Assembly: GCF_000350225.1 (NCBI RefSeq)
Contig: NW_005179073.1
Span: 62,001-126,000, forward strand
DNA from: Chondrus crispus
Lineage: Eukaryota; Rhodophyta; Florideophyceae; Gigartinales; Gigartinaceae
Direction of reading: 5' to 3'
Length of the DNA: 64,000 nucleotides
Position 1 is the first letter of the stretch, and each line of letters begins with the position of its first letter. The translations under genes and the position numbers were made by a program. This document shows positions 49,301 through 57,589 of the stretch, piece after piece. The notes under the pieces were generated by a model that made no database searches, was not told the DNA's origin, and was given only the letters and a program-made list of their open reading frames with translations.

Positions 49301-49507
49301 CGAGGTGACGACGAAGCCCCCGCTCTCCAAGGATCCAATTCGTTTTGGGAGGAGAACGACGAGTTCGACGCCGCCGACATCCAGCGCGCCGAAGACCCCG
49401 AGGCTGGCGCGCTCGACTCCCCGGTCGCCCCACCACAGGACGACCTTCCGGCCCCTCTTACGATAGAGGAGATAGCCGAGGAGCAACGCGTGGATGACTT
49501 CTGCTAA
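46373..49507 (+). CDS. pol: Chromovirus Pol part 1: protease, RT, RNase H
   Basis: It encodes 1,044 aa from an ATG. The N-terminal linker is basic (RRKRKRGQHRKRKPRRN). The aspartic protease is near 130-230, with HTIAVDTCSGYNLV as the active-site strand (C for the usual G). RT lies at about 480-700, with FCVDYRRLNAKT, TLDCNSGYWQI, MPFGLKGAPATFQ and the catalytic YLDDVIVFS. RNase H lies at about 780-900, with MIDTDASAYQLGCTL, ATERECFAVVWA and VRTDHDALRWL. An acidic stretch follows, then TAA at 49,505-49,507, after which the same frame continues into integrase. Confidence 0.9.
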   Translation: MQENGSVEASVSPTLEESTAGTPSTPVMLSEHEGSNEDRKEPVDLLASVSQGPPTNGPPRMDQSTREGVTEPRTPQETRRRKRKRGQHRKRKPRRNDLTDKVAPKIVDGLVCLMTSKIYNVLGSVATGGNAFKPHTIAVDTCSGYNLVRKADLPPDWTRYVIRDAPLPRLAGANSNQLRLTAVVHLVVRLRNTTFRIPFVVAEQLAVPVLLGTAFIDAHVRSIDIDGQKLELRHGGSVAIVDGKGEPAPPTRRRGRQTSRPDVREEAPQAIRIARWVTIPTMSQARVRVTTAGRGLVFLEPKPSLQHRHGVRLTNGVAEVLPNQTFDVIVANFSRRERRLPKHTVVGYAKRNPLAILTPERRIAEGIAHALHLTDFTDQVGRVGVGRSNSDDQTTAGDGGVDTDERSPLYHPTAGGTVPPQNKDPENPPMDWEKEIDLSYIEDDKLRGHVLEMLRRHSSLWSGALGTIRATEHRIPLEPGTKPIRSMPYRKGPAMREMVAKEVNKMLNAGVIEPASTEWASPVVLVPKKDGSLRFCVDYRRLNAKTAADSYPLPRMDDCIDSLGDAAVFTTLDCNSGYWQIPVAPEDRDKTTFTTHMGTFRHLRMPFGLKGAPATFQRALDIILSRVRWQICLVYLDDVIVFSRTHAEHAKHLNTVLSLLGSAGISLKLKKCSFFQPKVHYVGHLISPGKLSVADTAADAFKTFTFPRTLTQVRSFLGACNVYRRFVKGFAKIARPLTDMTRKDADPDFYNPTEAQLNAFENLKRCMIAPPILALPRYGRPYMIDTDASAYQLGCTLLQEHDQPNDWRPVGYWSYSLNDSERNYSATERECFAVVWAVRTLRPYVEGTKFTVRTDHDALRWLMSLTESSGRLTRWRLRLAEYDFTIQYRPGRVHQVPDALSRLVSPKVTDDPRSTVEVDDDIPTFDGGTTVRDVSNELADHACTASCDHQAVHVFVTTRNQAEARTRSRVQTRDEPRGDDEAPALQGSNSFWEENDEFDAADIQRAEDPEAGALDSPVAPPQDDLPAPLTIEEIAEEQRVDDFC

Positions 49508-50947
49508 ACCGTCTTGGCACGACAGTCAGAGTCCCGGGACTCCGCGTTCTTCGAGGACCACCAAGGGGTGCTCAAACGGAGACACCCCTTTGATCCTGAT
49601 ATCGTCCAGGTGGTGGTACCTCGGACGCTCCGCGCTAGGCTCCTCCGCCTGTGCCACAACCCGGCCATCGCGGGACACCCGGGCCAGAATCGTATGTACT
49701 TCGCCCTTCGACGCGAGTACTACTGGCCCCATCTCGCTGCAGATGTCGCTGTCACGGTGCGAGGGTGTCGGACTTGCGCGATGAACCGGGTCAAGTTGCG
49801 GAAACACCTCAACCGTTTGAAGTTGTTCCCCGCCAAGCGGCCACTCGAGAGCCTCGCGATCGACATCTTGGGTCCGCTCCCGAAGACGAAGGCAGGGAAA
49901 CGTTTCCTCCTAGTTATCACAGACCGCTTCACTAAGTTAACACAAGTTGTCGCGCTTCGAACAGTGACCGCGTACACTGTCACGACAGCATTCTGTGACT
50001 CGTGGGTCTTCAAATACGGCGTTCCGCATTCGCTGTTGTCGGACAACGGTCCTCAATTTAACGCGAAGTTCTTCCACAGCGTGTGTCGCGTACTGGGGAT
50101 AACTAACTTATATACGTCCGCGTATCATCCCCAGACGAATAGACAGGTTGAACGTTACAACCGGACTATTGCGTCGATGCTTCGGAACTACGTCAACGAG
50201 CATCAGGATGATTGGGACGTGTACGTGGGACCGCTTACGTACGCGTACAATTCCCACGTACACCGAACCACGCGTACGACACCCTTTGAGCTCGTGCTCA
50301 GCAGACCCCCGCCGGAGTTCTCTCTTCGAAGAGCCGACGGGGACGCGCCCCCTCCGGACAGGGGAACTCAACGCGCAGAGTTTCTCAAGACTTTGGACGA
50401 GACGATCCAAAAAGCTTACGAAAGCTTGCATCGTACGCAAGCCCGCTACAAACGCGACTTCGATAAACGCGTACGAAGAATTAACACGCGACTCAAACCG
50501 GGGGACTACGTGTACCTCAACCCCACCGATGGGGCGAAGACGTCGAACAAGCTCGCGTCACCTGCCGTTGGACCATACCGCGTACTGGCCAACGACAAAC
50601 GAACAATCACGATCGACCGTGATGGGGTGACGGAGCGCGTCTCGGCGGACCGCTGCGTGTACGCGCCCCCTCCGACGGACGCGCCACGAGCAAGTGCAAC
50701 AACCCCAGGTGACCTTGCCGACAAGGTCACCGAGGGCACGCAGTACGCGGTCGAGCGTCTGCTCAAGCATCGCGTGGTAGAGGACGGAACTACGGAGTTC
50801 CTCATCAAGTGGGCTGACTACGACGAGCCCACTTGGACTGCACGAACATATGTTCCCGAAGAGCTAGTGTCGCGATACGCGAAACGACTGAGAACGCGTA
50901 CAGGCAGGGAACTCACCTCCGAAGTGAACGCGGTCGTTCACTCTTGA
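49508..50947 (+). CDS. pol: Chromovirus Pol part 2: integrase with chromodomain
   Basis: It is in the same frame as part 1, after a single TAA. The zinc-binding region has HNPAIAGHPGQNRMYF and CRTCAMNR (H-H-C-C). The core has LAIDILGPLP, LLSDNGPQFN and QTNRQVERYN, giving the D, D and E. The C-terminal 60 residues form a chromodomain (QYAVERLLKHRVVEDG, then FLIKWADYDEPTWTARTYVP), which targets integration to modified chromatin in chromoviruses. It needs readthrough of the TAA or a separate message; a nonsense mutation is the simpler reading. The frame ends at TGA 50,945-50,947, overlapping the polypurine-tract repeat. Confidence 0.85.
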   Translation, partial: TVLARQSESRDSAFFEDHQGVLKRRHPFDPDIVQVVVPRTLRARLLRLCHNPAIAGHPGQNRMYFALRREYYWPHLAADVAVTVRGCRTCAMNRVKLRKHLNRLKLFPAKRPLESLAIDILGPLPKTKAGKRFLLVITDRFTKLTQVVALRTVTAYTVTTAFCDSWVFKYGVPHSLLSDNGPQFNAKFFHSVCRVLGITNLYTSAYHPQTNRQVERYNRTIASMLRNYVNEHQDDWDVYVGPLTYAYNSHVHRTTRTTPFELVLSRPPPEFSLRRADGDAPPPDRGTQRAEFLKTLDETIQKAYESLHRTQARYKRDFDKRVRRINTRLKPGDYVYLNPTDGAKTSNKLASPAVGPYRVLANDKRTITIDRDGVTERVSADRCVYAPPPTDAPRASATTPGDLADKVTEGTQYAVERLLKHRVVEDGTTEFLIKWADYDEPTWTARTYVPEELVSRYAKRLRTRTGRELTSEVNAVVHS

Positions 50948-50957
50948 GGAGGGGGCC
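50924..50957 (+). repeat. Upstream copy of the polypurine-tract repeat
   Basis: GTGAACGCGGTCGTTCACTC followed by TTGAGGAGGGGGCC, at the end of pol. The same 34-bp block with two small differences lies directly before the 3' LTR at 55,367-55,401. Each contains a GTGAACG...CGTTCAC palindrome and the purine tract. Confidence 0.9.
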
Positions 50958-52805
50958 CCCAACCGCTTCGTCACCGCGTAATTAACACGTCGCGGTTAGG
51001 AACAGATGACGCGTACGAATGGACAAACGTACCCAACCGGGGCGGCCAACGAAAGCGCGAGAAGCCAAAACGTACTGACCGTCAAGCTCATCGAACACGA
51101 CCGACGTCGTCAACAAAGCGCGAAAAGCGAAGACAGTACGGACTGTACAACGAAAATGGCAAGCCCTGGAACATCAAGTACAGGAGGGGAGCATACGATC
51201 TCCCAAGATACGCGAGAGCGTCACGATAACACTCGCCGATCGAGTGCTCGAATCGGAAAACAAGAGCGACGCCAATACGTATGGACAGTCCAAGCTCACT
51301 GCGCGACACACAAATACCAAGCGGCTCGAACCGCTGGTAACGAAGCGTGTCGCGTAGTTGCCACCGAGAAGTAGGAGGGCGACGTAACCCTCCTAGCCAA
51401 GAAATGACGCGAACGGTCGCGACGAGCTCCACTCGTAGGGAGACTCACGATCCCGCGACCGCGCACGACCGAAGAGGTACCAATGGGAAAAGGGGGGGCC
51501 TCCAAAAACTAAAAAGCCGCGCGCGCCGCCCGAACCCCAGGTCCACCCATTACCACGTACCCAAAATAATTTGGGGAACGGACCATGGTCCGTTTATTTT
51601 TGCAAAAATAGGTGAAAAATGCGGTCCGAATGACACTGTATGCCAAGCCGCCGCCGCCTCCGGAAATAATCAAAAAAAGGGAGGGCGTACAGTAGGGTGA
51701 GGCGCACGTGCGCGCGTGCGCACGTGCGCATACGACCGACAGGACAAGTGTCGTCAGGGGCGACACGCAATTTCACAGCGGAGATCAGCGTGCGGAACGC
51801 ACCGCCCTTCAGTGGGGTAAGAACCACACTGCACGGAGGAGGGATAGGGGCGGGGTCCCCGACCTTTCCCCCATGCCTACATGCCGGTGCGGTCGCGTTC
51901 GGGCCGCCCGGGGCGGGCTACGACGCAGATTCAACGGCTCGCCGCACCACCGCCGCACGCATCTACAGTCACGCGGCTCGTCCTACGTCAGGCAAGCCGA
52001 AGAAAACTACTGTGGCCGGCGACCAGCCACCCGAGGCACTGGCCTTTTCGCGCTCTGATACGCTAGTGCCCTCGAGCGCGCGACACGGGGCGAAATAAGG
52101 GGAAGGCTCCTCGAATCCCTCTCGACGGGGAAGGGATGACCCGCAGTCGTGACCGCGGAGAGCGCAGTACGAGAGGAAGAACTCAGGCGTCGATGCGACC
52201 CCCCCTTACCACCCCCTCGGATGGGGTGTACGAAAGGACACGACACGAGGAAGGAAGGGTCGCCGCGCTAGCGACACGAGCTGGACGACGGGGTAAGGCT
52301 TCGCAACACGCGCCGGCCACCGCGATCCCGCCACGCGCGGGGGGTATCAAGGTCGTACGAGACCCGCGAAAAAAGAGGGGGACAGGTAAGATGTCCTCGA
52401 GGGACGATCAACCGCCGCTATCAAGACCAACGCGAAGCGGACGGAACCTCGAAGCTCGATATCCGCGGTCGACGCGGATACGAGGCTCCGCGTGTCCCTC
52501 CCGATGGGGAAGGGACAAACCCCGATCGCGACCACGGGTTCTGCGTCACGCGAGGGAGGGCCGACGGCCATGCCACGAGGAAGAGACGGCACCGCGCGGG
52601 TGGCGCGAGACGGGCCGCCACAAGAACGCCGCGTCTCCCCGTGCCGAGATAGGAAAGTTCGAAGGACGCGGGGCCTCCCGTGCCGACGTCAACGCGGAGA
52701 AGGAGTCCACGAAAGGTGCGAAGAAAGGGGGTGTACTAATTTTACGCGAACGCGGGGATCGAATCGTCAATTCCGAGGTCTACAGGACGTGCGGGGACGT
52801 CACGC
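50958..52805. other. Non-coding or unassigned part of the chromovirus 3' module
   Basis: GC-rich, with several open frames on both strands that lack domains. It contains a long alternating palindrome of GCGCACGTGCGC units at about 51,706-51,732 and an AT-rich island (about 51,565-51,625). It is probably 3' untranslated sequence of pol and of the antisense ORF. Confidence 0.45.
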
Positions 52806-55346
52806 TTATTGGCTCGGGCCATCAGCCGCCCCCGCCGGATCGGAGACGCGGGAGGGCTGAGGACAGTAGCTCGGGTGCTGGGGCACCTCTGTCCTTAGCT
52901 CCTCCAACGAGGGCATGGTGACCTCACTGTGCCGTGGCCAAGCGCGGACCGACGCGCCATGAGGGCCACCCTCCCCGGCGTGAACGTAATTGTATGCTTG
53001 TCCGGCGTAAGGGTCCGGCATTATGGGACGCGACGCGGACGCGCCAGAGTGGCGGGCAAGCGCGACTCCTCGCTGTGCGGCGGCACGGAGTTCGTCTCGC
53101 TCGCGGCGGTATCGGTCACGATCCGCCGTCGCCCGGTCGAAGGCCTCGGACTGTCCAAGGGACGATTTACGGAAATCGTCCAAGGCCTCCCGAACGCGGT
53201 GAAGGTCCGCGGCATGGGCTTCACGCTCTGCATCGATACGATTCGCTTCGGCGCTGCGCGTAAGGTACCAGCTCGCGAGGGTGCTTAGCAGCCCACCGAC
53301 CTTCCAAACGCGATGGGACGCTGTACCGAGGGCGCGAGTCAATTCGGGAATCGCCGAGATATCCCCCGGCGACAATATGAGCTGCGGCGTCGCGGAAGAG
53401 GGCAAAGGTCCTTGCCGTGCCAAGTTCAAAGGAGGTACGGGCGGAACCTCCGACGCGAATTGACGAAATACCCCGGACGTATTGGGTGACTGTAAGTGGG
53501 TCAAGCGCGACGGCACGAAAGCCGAGGTGTCGGGGTCCACCTCTCGGTACCGCTTCCGCTGAGCCTCGCGACGGGCGGAGCCCACACCGGCCACTCTCCC
53601 CGCGACGGTCGGCGAGGACTGGGGAGAGGCCGGCTTCGCTACGAAGGAGTCGGACCGCGCGTCGTACAGTAGAAAGGAACTTTGCTCGCCCGTGGTGTAA
53701 TCGGTCCACGGGCGCCGCGTACGCTCCGGCACCTGGCACGCGCGATGCATGAGCGAAAGTACGGACGCGAAGCTCCACGTCGCGTGTTTGGAGTGCGTCT
53801 CTAAAGGATGTAGGGGCACGTCGGGGAGGTTGACGGCGACCCTCCCAAGAAACGCGAGGACCCCGATGGGTTGGACAAACACGCGACGATTGACATGGAC
53901 CTCGGTCATAAACGCGCTCCCTAGGGCCCATGCCCACTCACACTCGACGTTGTGCATTAATTCAGCGTAGGCCGGGTGCCGTGGGTCGGAGCACGCAAAC
54001 CCGAAATGCTTTAAGGCATAGGGAAGGTGCGGGTGGACCCCGAAGGATGGAAGGGACCCCCGCAGCGTCTCCGGCAGATCGGGGAAATCCCTTGCAGTGA
54101 TGCCGTGCTCAAAGGACGCCGATCTAAAAACGCGACCGTCCTCTTCCTCGCGATGGCGGTATGTCGCCCAATCGTGGGGCGACACCGCAATGGCGTGGAG
54201 CCGCATAAGTGAGCTAGCGGACTTTTGCAAGGCCACGCGGGTCTTTGAATACGCGTACGGTCGAGGGCTAACGAATAGCTCCTTCACTTCCGAGAACACG
54301 AAACGCCGCGGGCCGTCAGGGAGACGACCGAACAAGTGTTCAGCCATACGGTCTACATACGAAACTTCACCGAGGCTGTACGCGAAGGACCTGTCCCCGG
54401 GGATCGCGTCGGGAAGTTGATACGGAACACCCCCGCCTTCACTCGTCAACCTCTCGAGGACGAGGCCGGCCTCGTCCACACGACCCGCCTCGTAGATGCG
54501 TCGGACACGCATGAGGTCGGGACGCAAGGAGTCGCGGGACAGTAGTTCGGCAAGCGTGATCCCCGATCGGGCGTGCCGACGCCACGGGAACCGCAGTCGC
54601 TCAACCGGTAACGACATCGAGCGCTCCAGAGGAGCACCAAACCACTGCGTAGTGTCGTCGGCCAACTCCGCGCTGGCGTCGAGCATGCTCCGACACTTCT
54701 GGGGCAGGGCGCCGGGCTGTCGGCAGCTCCCCCACGCCCCATAAGACCCACTGCGCGGCTTGTAAGCCGCGTTAGCGCGCTCTGCATCGGGTGACCCCAC
54801 GGAAGCGGACCCGTCGGGGACCGCTCGGGCGTCTTCTCCTTCCTTCTGTACCGCGCCCATCGAAGAGGCCGGACGGAATTCAACCGATGACGCGGACCCG
54901 GAAGGTCCGCGCGACTTTTGGAAAGGCGGCAACGCGGGCGCCGCGGAAGGAAAGAACCCCTCTACGCGAAGGGGAAGCGTAACAGAGACCCCGGTAGAGA
55001 CCGGGACGGGTACTGTACACGGGGGCCCGGACGCCCCAGGGAGCGGCGGAAGTGCGAGGGGTGCCACGGAGGAACCCCCACATGAAGGGGACAGCGGGGA
55101 GTCGACAGCGGGATGACCCGCGGGAGGAGGAGACATGAGGAACACGTGGAAGCCCGCGTACGGGCGAGGAAGGTGAACGACGTCCGCACCGATGTGCGGG
55201 AAGAAGCCGATGTAGGCGAAGGAAAGGCTTGCGCGGATGAGGACCGAGACGCAGACAGGGGAGAGGCGATCGGGGATCAACGCGGGGGAATACGCCGTAT
55301 AGCGGGGGAACAGGACCAAGGCTCGGGAAGCGACCGGGTCGGACAT
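52806..55346 (-). CDS. Antisense ORF of the chromovirus, 846 aa, unknown
   Basis: The ATG at 55,346 is preceded on its own strand by CGTTCACCCTTGAGGAG, a copy of the polypurine-tract motif. The frame is open for 846 codons despite being antisense, in sequence where the other frames are broken. The N-terminal part is hydrophobic/Pro-rich (VCVSVLIRASLSFAYIGFFP may be membrane-spanning). The middle, around 300-560, is globular (FVFSEVKELFVSPRPYAYSK, LPSFGVHPHLPYALKHFGFA). The C-terminal 200 residues have an Arg/Glu/Asp coiled coil (DRDRYRRERDELRAAA). No family is recognised. Antisense ORFs at this place occur in some plant Ty3 lineages, with unknown function; an Env-like or regulatory role is possible but unsupported. 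Confidence 0.6.
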   Translation of the reverse strand: MSDPVASRALVLFPRYTAYSPALIPDRLSPVCVSVLIRASLSFAYIGFFPHIGADVVHLPRPYAGFHVFLMSPPPAGHPAVDSPLSPSCGGSSVAPLALPPLPGASGPPCTVPVPVSTGVSVTLPLRVEGFFPSAAPALPPFQKSRGPSGSASSVEFRPASSMGAVQKEGEDARAVPDGSASVGSPDAERANAAYKPRSGSYGAWGSCRQPGALPQKCRSMLDASAELADDTTQWFGAPLERSMSLPVERLRFPWRRHARSGITLAELLSRDSLRPDLMRVRRIYEAGRVDEAGLVLERLTSEGGGVPYQLPDAIPGDRSFAYSLGEVSYVDRMAEHLFGRLPDGPRRFVFSEVKELFVSPRPYAYSKTRVALQKSASSLMRLHAIAVSPHDWATYRHREEEDGRVFRSASFEHGITARDFPDLPETLRGSLPSFGVHPHLPYALKHFGFACSDPRHPAYAELMHNVECEWAWALGSAFMTEVHVNRRVFVQPIGVLAFLGRVAVNLPDVPLHPLETHSKHATWSFASVLSLMHRACQVPERTRRPWTDYTTGEQSSFLLYDARSDSFVAKPASPQSSPTVAGRVAGVGSARREAQRKRYREVDPDTSAFVPSRLTHLQSPNTSGVFRQFASEVPPVPPLNLARQGPLPSSATPQLILSPGDISAIPELTRALGTASHRVWKVGGLLSTLASWYLTRSAEANRIDAEREAHAADLHRVREALDDFRKSSLGQSEAFDRATADRDRYRRERDELRAAAQRGVALARHSGASASRPIMPDPYAGQAYNYVHAGEGGPHGASVRAWPRHSEVTMPSLEELRTEVPQHPSYCPQPSRVSDPAGAADGPSQ

Positions 55347-55366
55347 GGTTCTTTCACTCCTCAAGG

Positions 55367-55401
55367 GTGAACGCGGACGTTCACTCTTGAGGAGGGGGCC
55401 G
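55367..55401 (+). promoter_or_regulatory. Polypurine tract and palindrome before the 3' LTR
   Basis: GAGGAGGGGG lies immediately upstream of the LTR start TGTGG and is the expected primer site for plus-strand synthesis. The motif's inverted copy lies a few bases upstream (about 55,355-55,373), forming a large palindrome. Confidence 0.75.
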
Positions 55402-55402
55402 T

Positions 55403-56064
55403 GTGGCATAACGGCGGTTCGCGATTAGATTTAGATCAGATCAATACGAACCACACGCGCGCACACGTGTACCCCCACGTGTACGGAGGACGCGGGACCA
55501 CACGCGTACACGTGTACGAGGCGCGTACCACCGCGCGCACAGTACGCGTCCCACACGTGTGCTGTCAGCCCCGACGGCTGACAGCATTACAGCACGGGAC
55601 GACCCGCGCTACAGTAAGTTACTACAGCATACCGGTACTGTAGTATTATGATAGACGCATTGTATACAATAAATACGAGCGCGACCGGCGGCGGGGTAGG
55701 TGGACAAGAACGGACTTGTCCACGACCTACCGCCTAGGTCCGTCTTCCAGCTTAACTAACGAGCGCGATCCGCCTTCGCGCGCGTTAACCGGGACAAAGC
55801 GGGTAGGGGACAGCTGCGTACGCGTACGGGCCTAGATCCGCCTCCGCCCGTCAGCGCTGGTACGTTACCCAGCGCTGCTCCGGGGCGTCGAGGCGTAGAT
55901 CGGCCCGCGCGTACGCTCGTTCCCGACCGTCCCGCTCTACCACGCTACCAGGGCCCGCTTCCCTGTCTCGTTAGCTGTGTGTTCTCCCCGTCTTCTCGCC
56001 CCTCGTACGGGGTCTACGTCGAGCTAAGTATACACCCCTCTCCGTTGGGGGGTGTTATACTACA
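55403..56064 (+). repeat. 3' LTR of the chromovirus
   Basis: It starts TGTGGCATAA and ends TTATACTACA, matching the 5' LTR. The copia-like reading frame resumes at the very next base. Confidence 0.95.
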
Positions 56065-57576
56065 CAAGCCAAGGCATACAAGGAAGTCCCGTATGGGGAT
56101 CTCCCACGACATGCCAATGTGATTTCTTCCCACCACTTCTTCCAAGTCAAGACGGACGGAGAAGGAGGAAAGCTGAAGCTAAAGTGTCGTCTAGTCCCAC
56201 ACGGGAACCGGGATCGAGACAAAGAATTCGTCCGAAAAGACTCGGCGACAGCGCGGTTCCCAATAATTCGCATCGTTCTCTCTGTCGCGGCAATAATGTC
56301 TTTCTCAGTTGCCTCAATTGACATCAAAGGAGCATACTTGCAAGCTGGCCACTTTCCCCGGGACATATACGTCCGACCCCCGAAAGGTTGGGTATCTTCT
56401 GCTCGAACAGTCTGGAAGATACTCAAGCCGGCCTATGGAATTGTAGAATCCGGACGCCTATGGCAACTCGTCGCCGGGGAATGGTCGTCCACGCAAGGGT
56501 TCGTACAAGTCCCAGGCCTTCTTCAGCTCTTCGCCAAATACAATGCGGAGGGATCGATAAACCTACTGGTCGCAAAGGTCGTCGATGACTTCCTCGTGGT
56601 TGGCGTTCTTCCTAACATCCATCAATTTCACGAAGCTATCTCTCGCCGGTTCATTGTCGGACGCTACGTCGTGAACAAGGACTTGATCTTCAATCGTCTT
56701 CATATCCACCAGGAGCCTTCCGGCTCTTTAAGCATTAATATGCAAGAGTACGTGGACAAAATTCTTCCGATCGAAGTCTCAAAGGAAAGAAGAAGACGAC
56801 ACCAAGACAAGTGCAACGCTCCAGAGTTGAATTCATACCAAGCTCTCGCCGGAAGTCTCAATTTCCTCGGACATGGCATTCTCCCGCAAGCGGCTTTCGC
56901 AGCCAGCTACCTTCAGCAAGCCGTTGGGGGCTTGAAGGTGGCCGACCTTATAAACGGGAACAAGTTGCTTGTGGAGATCAAAGCGCTTTCCCCGACGCTC
57001 CTATTTCGAACGCCGTCATCTCTCGTCAATCCTTCCTACCTCGCTTTTTCTGATGCCAGTCAAGGTAGCTCCTCATACGGGCAGACAGGGTATGTCTCCG
57101 GCCTATACCTGCCAGCAGGGGGTGCGGGGATCTACCACGTCCTTGACTGGATCAGTTGCAAGCAGAAGCGTGTTGCCTTTTCATCCATGGGGGCAGAGAT
57201 TCTTGCCGCCGCAACGTCATCAGACCGAGGCTCGCTAATGGCAGAGAGCCTGCAAACTCTTCACAAAGCCCCAGTCAAGCTTCCCTTCGTGCTGACGGTG
57301 GACTCACACGGGTTGTACTCCACTGTGACCACCCTTCACGAAGGTGCAGACTACCGCTTGAGGCCGACGGTGGCAAGGATGAGGGATTCCTTCGAAAACG
57401 GGGAAATTTCAGTAATGCAATGGGTAAGCGGTACGCAAAACCCTGCCGATGCATTAACCAAGAGGAACGTAGAAATGTTCAAGATCCTCAATGGAATCAT
57501 GCAGAAAGGTCTTCTAGAAGATGAGGTTCTTCAAGGCTCAAGGCGGATCAAAAGAGCATCGAGCACGCCAATGTAA
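56065..57576 (+). pseudogene. pol: Copia-like RT/RNase H fragment
   Basis: The frame is open from the first base after the LTR (AYKEVPYGDLPRHANVISSH). RT follows, with SIDIKGAYLQAGHFPRDIYV, AYGIVESGRLW and the active-site VAKVVDDFLVVG. RNase H follows, with YLAFSDASQGSSSYGQTGY, FSSMGAEILAAATSSDRGSL and NPADALTKRN near the end. The frame is intact to the stop at 57,576. Gag, protease and integrase are missing: the chromovirus LTR replaces them and the sequence left of the chromovirus is unrelated, so this is a 5'-truncated fragment. It is of a different lineage from the copia element at 12,740. Confidence 0.85.
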
Positions 57577-57589
57577 CTCTCGAACTCGT

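Larger units (their letters stand above)
42916..56064 (+). mobile_element. Full-length Ty3/gypsy chromovirus
   Basis: Two LTRs of about 661 bp, a primer-binding site, Gag, Pol with protease, RT, RNase H and integrase, and a C-terminal chromodomain are present. Between the end of pol and the 3' LTR lies an extra 4.4-kb module with a long ORF on the opposite strand. The LTRs differ at only scattered positions, so the insertion is fairly recent. The 5-bp flanks (CAGTT on the left, CAAGC on the right) do not match, and the flanking genes differ. Confidence 0.9.

Noticed and set aside
51006..52921. Several plus-strand frames in the chromovirus 3' module
   Set aside because: Arg/Thr/Gly-rich and without domains; they overlap one another and the antisense ORF end; judged non-coding.
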